Shown: in pieces, positions 1 through 6,078 of the stretch
How the letters are laid out: each line of letters begins with the position of its first letter
Position numbering within the stretch: position 1 is the first letter of the stretch
Source: JBFMAI01 sp964462635
GTDB lineage: Bacteria > Planctomycetota > Phycisphaerae > UBA1845 > Fen-1342
NCBI GenBank assembly: GCA_964462635.1
Contig: CAYWYJ010000085.1
Span: 1 to 17,456, forward strand
DNA length: 17,456 nucleotides
Reading direction: 5' to 3'
Made by a program: the position numbers and the translations under genes
The notes under the pieces: generated by a model
What the model was told of the DNA's origin: nothing
What the model saw: the letters and a program-made list of their open reading frames with translations, nothing else
Database searches by the model: none

Positions 1-77
1 ACGGCCGGCACAGCGTGTTCACGGCCGACGAGCGGCCGCAAGTCTCCCGGCTGCTGGAACGCCTGACGCCGGGCTGA
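1..77 (+). CDS. C-terminal end of an unidentified protein (partial)
   Basis: Reading from position 3, 24 sense codons run without a stop into TGA at 75-77. The peptide ends in RPQVSRLLERLTPG, which has the look of a real amphipathic C-terminal helix, and third codon positions are strongly G/C as expected in this genome. The gene starts outside the window, so its family cannot be named. Its stop lies 11 nt before the two-hairpin element at 89-146, which could serve as its transcription terminator. It points the same way as the two lipoprotein genes that follow. The fragment is short, so the call rests on frame openness and composition only. Confidence 0.5.
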   Translation, partial: GRHSVFTADERPQVSRLLERLTPG

Positions 78-88
78 GAGCTGCTAAC

Positions 89-146
89 GGAACCCACAAC
101 GCCAGTGGTGGGCCGCTCGGCCCCGCACTGGCGTGCGGGGTTCTGA
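89..146 (+). repeat. Two-hairpin intergenic element A, copy 1
   Basis: This 58-nt element is nearly identical to 637-694. It holds two consecutive inverted repeats. The first is CCCACAAC-gcca-GTGGTGGG with one mismatch. The second is CCCCGCAC (121-128), loop tggc, GTGCGGGG (133-140), a perfect 8-bp stem, followed by TTC. It lies 11 nt after the stop of the partial gene and 42 nt before the small lipoprotein start. It may act as a terminator or as a dispersed palindromic repeat; the T-run is weak in this copy. Confidence 0.75.
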
Positions 147-188
147 CAGGCGTTCTGACCCACGACCCGCCCCCTGAGGAGTCCAACG

Positions 189-380
189 ATGAACTGTGGA
201 GTTCCCCAAGGACCACGCCGATGCTCCGTCGGCCATTTCGGTCTTCGTTTGCTGCCGGCCCTGGTGCTCGTCTTCGTCGCCGGCTGCGCCCCTTACGACC
301 CCGATCTGTTTGCCTATCGGGCCCTGACCCTGGGCCGCCGATTGCTGGTCCAGGGACTTGGCTTCGCCTTGTTCGGATGA
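189..380 (+). CDS. Small predicted lipoprotein (63 aa), unknown function
   Basis: I do not recognise a family. The ATG at 189 is preceded by GAGGAG at 176-181, a good ribosome binding site with 7 nt spacing. The protein starts with a basic stretch, then a hydrophobic core LLPALVLVFVAG followed by Cys33, a clear lipobox (V-A-G-C) for signal peptidase II. The mature part is only about 31 residues, beginning APYDPDLFAYRAL. It would be a lipid-anchored envelope peptide. It sits in the same direction as, and 337 nt before, the SLBB export lipoprotein, and carries the same A element upstream and B element downstream. An over-predicted ORF is possible because it is short, but the RBS plus lipobox argue for a real gene. 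Confidence 0.6.
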   Translation: MNCGVPQGPRRCSVGHFGLRLLPALVLVFVAGCAPYDPDLFAYRALTLGRRLLVQGLGFALFG

Positions 381-393
381 GTGGCACGGTGAC

Positions 394-488
394 TCCCCTC
401 CATTTCAGGTCGTCCCGTCCGCCGCAGGCGAGACTCGCCGAGGCGAGGGCGACTCGCTGTGGCGAGGAGGGGTTGGGGGAGGGTCGAA
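394..488 (+). repeat. G-rich palindromic element B, copy 1
   Basis: This segment begins 13 nt after the stop of the small lipoprotein. The stretch from about 430 to 485 matches 1990-2045 with about one mismatch. It contains short inverted repeats built on CTCGCC/GGCGAG and ends in GAGGAGGGGTTGGGGGAGGG, a run of G tracts able to form a G-quadruplex on the plus strand. No coding sequence is supported here. Between it and the next element (489-636) I see no gene or clear signal. Confidence 0.75.
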
Positions 489-636
489 GTCGCTCGTGGA
501 TACCGGTTTCCGATTGTCCAGCCCTTCGCGGTCGGACTCTCGGATGCCCCTGAGTCAGACTTGTCCACGCGGATAGGCGCTGGCCGGCGCGGCGCGTCCC
601 GATCTGCGTGGCCCCCCGTCGATGCGAACCACTGAC

Positions 637-694
637 AGAACCCACCACGCCAGTGGTGGGCCGCTTCGCCCCGCACTCGCGTGCGGGGTTTTGA
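637..694 (+). repeat. Two-hairpin intergenic element A, copy 2 (terminator-like)
   Basis: Second copy of the element at 89-146, same length and orientation. Hairpin 1 is CCCACCAC (641-648), loop gcca, GTGGTGGG (653-660). Hairpin 2 is CCCCGCAC (669-676), loop tcgc, GTGCGGGG (681-688), followed by TTTT (689-692). Both stems are perfect 8-bp stems. Hairpin 2 plus T4 resembles an intrinsic terminator. It ends 23 nt before the start of the SLBB lipoprotein gene, so it could also lie in that gene's leader. Confidence 0.75.
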
Positions 695-704
695 TCGGCC
701 TTCC

Positions 705-711
705 AGAGGAG
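705..711 (+). promoter_or_regulatory. Ribosome binding site fixing the SLBB gene start
   Basis: AGAGGAG lies 6 nt before GTG at 718. This makes the GTG a better start than the in-frame ATGs at 742 and 745 or earlier in-frame codons that would read through element A. Confidence 0.7.
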
Positions 712-717
712 TTGATC

Positions 718-1902
718 GTGTTGCCGCTTGTGTTCACCAGAATGATGTCCTTGATCGTGCGCCGCCGCATCGGCGTCCTGGTCTCTATCCTGACCGTGGT
801 GCTGGCCGCGGGCTGTGCCGACACGCGCGTGAGCTTCGCCGAGTTTCAGGAGATGGAGCGGGAAAGCTTGGCCGTCGAGCCCGTGTCGGTTGATCCGCGC
901 GCGCTGGCCCTGACGGACCTGCGTCCCTACGCCGTGGGCCCGGGCGACGTGCTGAACCTCTCGCTGCTTGGCCTGTCCCAACCGTACGCGGAAACCGCCG
1001 TGCGGGCCCGCGTCCACGACAACGGCCAGATCATCCTGCCGCTCGCCGGCCCGCTCGAGGTCGCCGGGCTGGACCTCGCCGCCCTCGAACGCCGCATCTA
1101 TGAGACTTACGTCCCCGCCTACGTCAAAGACCTGACCGTCTTCGTCGAGTTGACCGGGGCGGAGACGACCACCGTCGTCGTGGTCGGCGCGACCGGCCAG
1201 CCGGGGCTCGTGCCCCTGCGCCGCAACGAGCGGAACGTCCTCTATGCGGTCGCCCGCGCCGGGGGTTTCGGTCCCGCCGGCAGCGGTCGCGTCCACGTCC
1301 GCCCCGTCGATCCCGAGCAGCCCGAGACCACCTACGACTTGACCGACGTCAACGACGTCCGGCTGGCTCTGACCGCCGCCCCGCTCCGCTCCGGCGACAT
1401 GGTGTCCATCGAGCCGGCCGAGACCAGCGCCGTGTACACAACCGGTTTGCTCAACGCCCCGGGCCCGATCCCGGTGCCCAAGGACGGCAAGTTGCCGCTC
1501 TCGCGGGCCATCGCGGCCGCCGGCGGACTGCCCGACTTCCTCGACCCGCAGGAGGCGACCTTGTGGCGGCGGCTGCCGGACGGCCGCCAGGTGCGGACGA
1601 AGGTGGCCATTGCCGACGTGCTGGCGGGGCGCGCCCCGGACTTCGATCTGCTGCCGGGCGACCTGCTCGACGTGCCGCATACGCTCGACACGCGTTTCCG
1701 CCAGTGGGCCGCGCAGAACATCCGCATCGGGCCGTTCGGCGTAACCGCGATGTATGACCCGGTGTCCGATTACCGCGCCCGGATTCTCCGCGGCAACAAC
1801 GACAGCAGCACCTGGCGGCGATCGCTGCTGAACACCCTGGGTACGGGCATTCCGGAATTGCTGGTGCCCCCGGTGCCGACGCCGACCGCGATCACGCCGT
1901 GA
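718..1902 (+). CDS. Polysaccharide biosynthesis/export lipoprotein (Wza-like, Poly_export + 2 SLBB)
   Basis: 394 aa from GTG. The N-terminus RRRIGVLVSILTVVLAAG leads to Cys33, a lipobox (L-A-A-G-C), so it is an envelope lipoprotein. A Poly_export domain starts near residue 70 (YAVGPGDVLNLSLLG) and runs to about 145. A first SLBB domain follows (about 150-235; VGATGQPGLVPLRRN, LYAVARAGGF) and a second at about 238-325 (LSRAIAAAGGL, LLPGDLLDVP). Known members form the outer-membrane part of capsule or exopolysaccharide export channels. No tyrosine kinase, flippase or glycosyltransferase lies in the window, so the substrate cannot be told. It is convergent with tadC. Start chosen from the RBS at 705-711; element B follows 21 nt after the stop. 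Confidence 0.9.
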   Translation: MLPLVFTRMMSLIVRRRIGVLVSILTVVLAAGCADTRVSFAEFQEMERESLAVEPVSVDPRALALTDLRPYAVGPGDVLNLSLLGLSQPYAETAVRARVHDNGQIILPLAGPLEVAGLDLAALERRIYETYVPAYVKDLTVFVELTGAETTTVVVVGATGQPGLVPLRRNERNVLYAVARAGGFGPAGSGRVHVRPVDPEQPETTYDLTDVNDVRLALTAAPLRSGDMVSIEPAETSAVYTTGLLNAPGPIPVPKDGKLPLSRAIAAAGGLPDFLDPQEATLWRRLPDGRQVRTKVAIADVLAGRAPDFDLLPGDLLDVPHTLDTRFRQWAAQNIRIGPFGVTAMYDPVSDYRARILRGNNDSSTWRRSLLNTLGTGIPELLVPPVPTPTAITP

Positions 1903-1923
1903 CGGGGGAAGCTGTCCCCTGAC

Positions 1924-2048
1924 CCCCCTCCCTCTCAGGTCGCCCCGTCCGCCACAGGTCCGCCTGCGGCGAAATTCGCTGTGGCGAACGAGACTCGCCG
2001 CGGCGAGGGCGACTCGCTGTGGCGAGGAGGGGTTGGGGGAGGGGCGCA
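1924..2048 (+). repeat. G-rich palindromic element B, copy 2 (longer)
   Basis: Starts 21 nt after the SLBB stop. It matches copy 1 at both ends but carries about 30 extra nt in the middle (near 1960-1989), which read like an internal duplication of a TGCGGCGA...TGTGGCGA unit. It includes the perfect 14-nt palindrome CTCGCCGCGGCGAG at 1994-2007 and the same G-tract tail with quadruplex potential. No coding capacity is supported. Confidence 0.75.
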
Positions 2049-2080
2049 GCGCGAGGGGGAGAGAGGGGTCACGGGGCCGA

Positions 2081-2094
2081 GGGGCCCGGGCCCC
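2081..2094. repeat. Perfect GC palindrome in the convergent intergenic region
   Basis: GGGGCCCGGGCCCC is a perfect 14-nt palindrome, flanked by more G tracts. It lies in the gene-free stretch 1903-2303 between two convergent genes, together with element B2 before it and element C after it. It has no T-run and a role is not evident. Confidence 0.5.
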
Positions 2095-2134
2095 GGGGGG
2101 CTGAACAGCCATTCAGGATCGTGGGACGCCAATC

Positions 2135-2209
2135 GGGAGGGCGAGCCTCCCGGCGAGCCGCGGCTCGGCAGGCCGGCAGGGTCGCCGCAGGAGACAGCCT
2201 CGCCCTCCC
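2135..2209. repeat. Palindromic intergenic element C
   Basis: GGGAGGGCGAG (2135-2145) is the exact reverse complement of CTCGCCCTCCC (2199-2209), enclosing the perfect 14-nt palindrome CGAGCCGCGGCTCG (2154-2167). The unit could form a cruciform, or a long hairpin in either transcript. I recall similar GGGAGGGCGAG elements from planctomycete genomes, but cannot verify that here. From 2210 to 2303 I see no feature beyond the end of tadC. Confidence 0.7.
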
Positions 2210-2303
2210 ATGTCGCACGACCGTGAATACCCATTTGGCCCTCTGTTGAGAAACCGTAGCGCTGGATCACCGAGTCGAGCGCAACAGTTTCCTGACCGGG
2301 CTG

Positions 2304-3260
2304 TTAGCCGCCGCCGAGGGCCGCGTTGTGCTGCCAGGCACGCAGCGCACTGATGGCGGCCGGGCCGGCCACGACCACCGCGATCGCCGGGAAGATGAAC
2401 AGCACCAGGGGGATCATGAGTTTGACGGCGGTCTTCTGGGCCTTCTCCTCGGCGACCTGGCGGCGCTTCACGCGCAGGGCGTCGGCCTGGTTGCGCAGGG
2501 CGCGGGCGATGCTGGTGCCGAACTTCTCGGCCTGCACGATGACCGAGACCAGGCTGCGGACCTCGTCCACGCCGGCGCGGCGGGACATGTTCTCCAGCGC
2601 TTCCTGCCGGCGGAGGCCCATCTGGGCTTCCATGGTGGCGATCCGCATTTCCTCGGACAGCTCGGGGTGGACCGGGGCCATTTCTTCGCCGACGCGCTTG
2701 AGGGCGGCGTCGAGGGCAAGTCCGGCTTCCACGGAAACGACCAGCAGGTCGAGCGTGTCGGGCAATCCGTGGCGAATCTTCTCCCGCCGACTGCTCGCGG
2801 CCAGCCCGAGCCAGAAGTCCGGCAGCATCAGTCCACCGCCGGCGCACAGGGCGACCAGACCGAGCAGGGACGTGAGTTTCAGGTCACTGCTGAGCCCGCC
2901 GACGAGCCCGAGCACGAGCCCCACGACCGCGAGAATGGTCTTGCTGGCCAGGAAGGTCATCTGGGCCTGCGGGTGCCGGAAGCCGGCGTTGGCCAGCTTC
3001 AAGCGGAGCTTGGTCTGCTCGGCGTCGCTGGTGGGCATGACCAGGCGCGACAACGCGGGCGCCGCCTTGCGGACGATCTCACTGGCGGCCGACTCGCGGG
3101 CCTGGGCACGGATTTCCGCCTCCTCGTTGACGCCGCGGCGGCCCTTCAGCCGGCGTTTGACGGCGTCGCGTTCCTCGCCCTTGCGGGGCAGGAGGCTGTA
3201 GATAACCAGGCCCGCGGCCAGCAGGCCCAGCAAGCCGAGCGTCCACAGGTTGGCATCCAC
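2304..3260 (-). CDS. tadC: Tad pilus inner-membrane platform protein TadC (T2SS F family)
   Basis: 318 aa from GTG at 3260. It has an N-terminal membrane segment (LWTLGLLGLLAAGLVIYSL), a basic cytoplasmic stretch, a second hydrophobic pair (near 105-150) and a GspF/T2SSF domain. That domain includes LPDTLDLLVVSVEAGLALDAAL and ends in a long C-terminal membrane segment (LMIPLVLFIFPAIAVVVAG). With TadB it forms the inner-membrane platform on which the CpaF ATPase works. The start is chosen because AAGGAG (3273-3268 on the minus strand) lies 7 nt before GTG at 3260. A TTG seven codons upstream would place that site inside the gene. Last gene of the Tad run, 133 nt after tadB. Confidence 0.9.
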   Translation of the reverse strand: MDANLWTLGLLGLLAAGLVIYSLLPRKGEERDAVKRRLKGRRGVNEEAEIRAQARESAASEIVRKAAPALSRLVMPTSDAEQTKLRLKLANAGFRHPQAQMTFLASKTILAVVGLVLGLVGGLSSDLKLTSLLGLVALCAGGGLMLPDFWLGLAASSRREKIRHGLPDTLDLLVVSVEAGLALDAALKRVGEEMAPVHPELSEEMRIATMEAQMGLRRQEALENMSRRAGVDEVRSLVSVIVQAEKFGTSIARALRNQADALRVKRRQVAEEKAQKTAVKLMIPLVLFIFPAIAVVVAGPAAISALRAWQHNAALGGG

Positions 3261-3274
3261 GTCCAGACTCCTTA

Positions 3275-3390
3275 GGAACAAGTAAGAATGAAAAAGGAAG
3301 AATATACAATGGTCACGCCGCGCCGCGTGTCGCGCCGGGCGCGGCCGGCGCTGCTTTTTTTCCCTTGTTCCTTTTTCCTTCTTCCTTTCT
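3275..3390. repeat. Purine arm / pyrimidine arm inverted pair between tadB and tadC
   Basis: A purine-rich stretch (3275-3302, with GGAACAAG and GAAAAAGGAAGAA) faces a pyrimidine-rich stretch (3354-3390, with CTTGTTCC and TTTTTCCTTCTTCC). They are partly complementary and could fold in the tadB-tadC mRNA. The stretch is strikingly A/T-richer than its surroundings and fills the intergenic space. The layout resembles 9250-9320, suggesting the same repeat family in a more diverged form. Confidence 0.55.
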
Positions 3391-3393
3391 TGC

Positions 3394-4434
3394 CTACACC
3401 TTGATGTTCACGATCTTCTTGATCATCGCCCAGCCCATCAGTTGCATGACAACCGCCATGGTCAGGATCATCTTGCCCTGCGGATCGGTCACGAGCACAC
3501 TCATGTAGCGGGGGTTGATGTACATCAGCACGACGAAGACCAGCACGGGCAGGCCGAGCAGCACATAGCCGGACAGCCGCCCCTCGGCCGTCAGGGCCTG
3601 CACGGCGCCAAAGAGCTGGATCCGCTCGCGGATGACGGCGCCAATCTTGTCGAGCACCTCGGCCAGGTCGCCGCCCACCTGCCGCTGGATCAGGACCGCG
3701 GTCACGAAGAACCGGACGTCCAGCAGCCCGACCCGGTCGGCCATGTTCCGCAGGGCGTCCTCGATCTTCAGACCGAGGTTCTGTTCGTGGAACACCCGGC
3801 CGAACTCGGTCCCCGCCGGGTCCGGTAGTTCCTTGGCCACCAGTTGCATGGCGCTGGCCAGCGAGTTGCCGGCCCGTAGCGCCTGCGACAAGAGCTCGAA
3901 CACGTCCGGCAGTTGCGCGGTGAGCCGCTTGAGCCGCTTGTTCCGCCGCCGCACCAGCACCAGGAGCGGCAGGATGTAGATGGCCGCCGGCACGCCGATG
4001 GCCACTACCAGGCCGGCCTTCAAGACGAGCAGGACGGCCAGGGCCAGACTGGCGAAGGCGGTCTGGTTGACCAGGGTCTGGGCGGCGGACCAGTTGACGT
4101 TGGCCTGCTCCAGGACGCGCTGCAAGCGGGCCGTGAGGTGCAGGCGCGTGAAGGCCCGCGCCAGCGTGCCGGTGGCTTCGACCGTCTGCTTGCGCAGGTT
4201 CTCGAGGTCCAGGTGGTCCTCGCCCGCGCGGGGGCGCGCCCGGCCGCCGCGGAGCCGGTCGACCACTTTGCGCCGCTGGCTGGTGCGCAGGTCGTAGACG
4301 ACGTTGAACATGCCGTACGCCAGCAGCACCGAGCCGGCCAGCGGCAGGACGATCAACAGGACGGTCTGTGTGAGGCCGCCGGCCGCGAGGGTCGTCAGGA
4401 CGGGGCCCCAGCAGGTGGAATAGGCCGCAGGCAT
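3394..4434 (-). CDS. tadB: Tad pilus inner-membrane platform protein TadB (T2SS F family)
   Basis: 346 aa. An N-terminal membrane segment (TVLLIVLPLAGSVLLAYGMF) precedes a basic region, two more hydrophobic segments (about 125-165), a T2SSF domain (LTAQLPDVFELLSQALRAGNSL; IQRQVGGDLAEVLDKIG) and two C-terminal membrane segments (LLGLPVLVFVVLMYI and the last 25 residues). The LPD(V/T)FELL and QRQVGGDLAE motifs are typical of TadB. The protein is the partner of TadC in the pilus platform. Its ATG lies 4 nt past the cpaF stop (sequence TGATGCCATG on the minus strand), which argues for translational coupling to the ATPase and supports this start. Confidence 0.92.
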   Translation of the reverse strand: MPAAYSTCWGPVLTTLAAGGLTQTVLLIVLPLAGSVLLAYGMFNVVYDLRTSQRRKVVDRLRGGRARPRAGEDHLDLENLRKQTVEATGTLARAFTRLHLTARLQRVLEQANVNWSAAQTLVNQTAFASLALAVLLVLKAGLVVAIGVPAAIYILPLLVLVRRRNKRLKRLTAQLPDVFELLSQALRAGNSLASAMQLVAKELPDPAGTEFGRVFHEQNLGLKIEDALRNMADRVGLLDVRFFVTAVLIQRQVGGDLAEVLDKIGAVIRERIQLFGAVQALTAEGRLSGYVLLGLPVLVFVVLMYINPRYMSVLVTDPQGKMILTMAVVMQLMGWAMIKKIVNIKV

Positions 4435-4438
4435 GGCA

Positions 4439-6016
4439 TCAGCCCTCGTCGTCCACGACCAGGTCGCGGGCGATGAACCACTCGTGGTCGATCACGGCCC
4501 CCGAGGACTTGAGGCGGTCCAGGAACCCCGGGCGCACGCCGGTCGAGACGATGCGTCCGTACGCCCTCCCGTCCTTGCCGACGCCGTCCTGCTCGAACTT
4601 GAAGATGTCCTGCATGGTGACGACGTCGCCTTCCATCCCCTGGACCTCGGTGACCGAGACGATCTTGCGCGGCCCGCCGGTAAGCCGGGCCGCCTGGACA
4701 ATGACGTTGACGGCGGACGCGAATTGCTGGCGAATGGCCCGTGTCGGCAGCTCGAAGCCGGACATCATGACCATCGTCTCGACGCGCTGGACCGCGTCGC
4801 GCGTGCTGTTAGCGTGGATGGTGGTCATGGAGCCTTCGTGGCCCGTGTTCATGGCCTGGAGCATGTCCAGCGTCTCGCCGCCGCGGCACTCGCCGACCAC
4901 GATCCGGTCGGGCCGCATGCGCAGGGCGTTGATCAACAGGTCGCGGATGGTGATGCGGCCCTTGCCCTCGATGTTCGCGGGACGCGTTTCGAGGCGCACA
5001 ATGTGCGGTTGGCGGAGTTGGAGCTCGGCGGCGTCCTCGATCGTGACGATGCGCTCGTCTTCCGGGATGAACATGGACAGGTTGTTGAGCAGGGTCGTCT
5101 TGCCCGAGCCCGTCCCCCCAACAATCAGGATGTTCAGCCCGGACAGCACGCACGCCCGCAGGAACTCGACCATTTCCGGTGAGCAGGAACGGAAGCGGAT
5201 GTAGTCGTCCCACGTTAGCGGGTCGGTGCCGAAACGCCGGATCGACACCGTCGGCCCGTCGATGGCCAGCGGCGGGATGATGGCGTTGACGCGGCTGCCG
5301 TCCTTCAGTCGGGCGTCGACCATCGGGGAGACTTCGTCGCAACGGCGGCCCAGCGGGGACACGATCTTGTCGATGACGTGCAGGAGGTGGCCGTTGTCCT
5401 TGAACTTCACGTCGGTGAGCGAGAGCTTGCCGGCCCGCTCAACGTACACCTGCCGCGGCCCGTTGATGAGGATGTCCGAAATCTGCGGGTCGGCCAGCAA
5501 CGACTCCAGCGGGCCGAGTCCGAAGGTCTCGTCCAGGATTTCCTGCGCCAGCCGCTGCCGCTCGTTGAAGTTAAGGACCGAGTTGGATTCCTCGCACAGG
5601 GCCGTGACGATCTGGCGGACCTGCTCGCGGATTTCCTCCGTCGCGTTCGCCGCCAGCTTGGTCATGTCGAGCTGCTCGACCAGCTTGCGGTGAATCTCCG
5701 CCTTCAGATCCTGGAACTTGCGCGTCCGCTCGTCCGCGACGGCGTCCCGCCGCTTGCGCTCCGCCGGCGCCGTCGGCCGCGGCGGCGCGGGGGGCCGGGG
5801 AGGGGCCACCGTGGCGGTGGCGGTCCCCGTCGTCTCGGGACCACGGGCGGGACCTCGGCCGCTCCCCGCCGGGTTGGCCGCGGCCGGCTCCTTGGGTGTG
5901 GAGCGCGGCGGCGGCGGCGGGGGAGGCGTCCCGGCCGGCGTCGGGGCAGCGCCACTCGGCGCGGCTTCGCCGCCGTCCGGGCCGGGTTCGGCCGGCTTCT
6001 TGGTGAACAAACCCAT
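4439..6016 (-). CDS. cpaF: Tad pilus secretion ATPase CpaF/TadA
   Basis: 525 aa. Residues 1-85 are a low-complexity tail rich in Pro, Ala and Gly, including seven prolines in a row near residue 31-37. A helical N-terminal domain follows (about 95-200), then the GspE/VirB11-type ATPase. The Walker A motif GGTGSGKTT has its lysine at 306. The Walker B region RIVVGECRGGE is near 370, followed by the histidine box GHEGSMTTIHANS. It powers pilin polymerisation at the inner membrane with TadB and TadC. The ATG at 6016 has an excellent site (TAGGAGGA, 5 nt before it). The Pro-rich tail is longer than I expect for CpaF and could be a flexible tether. Catalytic motifs look intact. Confidence 0.95.
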   Translation of the reverse strand: MGLFTKKPAEPGPDGGEAAPSGAAPTPAGTPPPPPPPRSTPKEPAAANPAGSGRGPARGPETTGTATATVAPPRPPAPPRPTAPAERKRRDAVADERTRKFQDLKAEIHRKLVEQLDMTKLAANATEEIREQVRQIVTALCEESNSVLNFNERQRLAQEILDETFGLGPLESLLADPQISDILINGPRQVYVERAGKLSLTDVKFKDNGHLLHVIDKIVSPLGRRCDEVSPMVDARLKDGSRVNAIIPPLAIDGPTVSIRRFGTDPLTWDDYIRFRSCSPEMVEFLRACVLSGLNILIVGGTGSGKTTLLNNLSMFIPEDERIVTIEDAAELQLRQPHIVRLETRPANIEGKGRITIRDLLINALRMRPDRIVVGECRGGETLDMLQAMNTGHEGSMTTIHANSTRDAVQRVETMVMMSGFELPTRAIRQQFASAVNVIVQAARLTGGPRKIVSVTEVQGMEGDVVTMQDIFKFEQDGVGKDGRAYGRIVSTGVRPGFLDRLKSSGAVIDHEWFIARDLVVDDEG

Positions 6017-6078
6017 CGCGTCCTCCTATCAACTCGATCTGGCGGCACCGCACGCGCGGCCGGGCCCTGCCCGACCCC

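Noticed and set aside
89..694. Possible CRISPR-like repeats
   Set aside because: Only two copies of each element, about 550 and 1,500 nt apart, with genes between them and no regular spacers.
19..2112. A 697-codon open frame on the minus strand
   Set aside because: It runs antisense to the SLBB lipoprotein and through the dispersed repeats. Its peptide is Arg/Gly/His-rich low complexity without domains, as expected of a GC-driven shadow frame.
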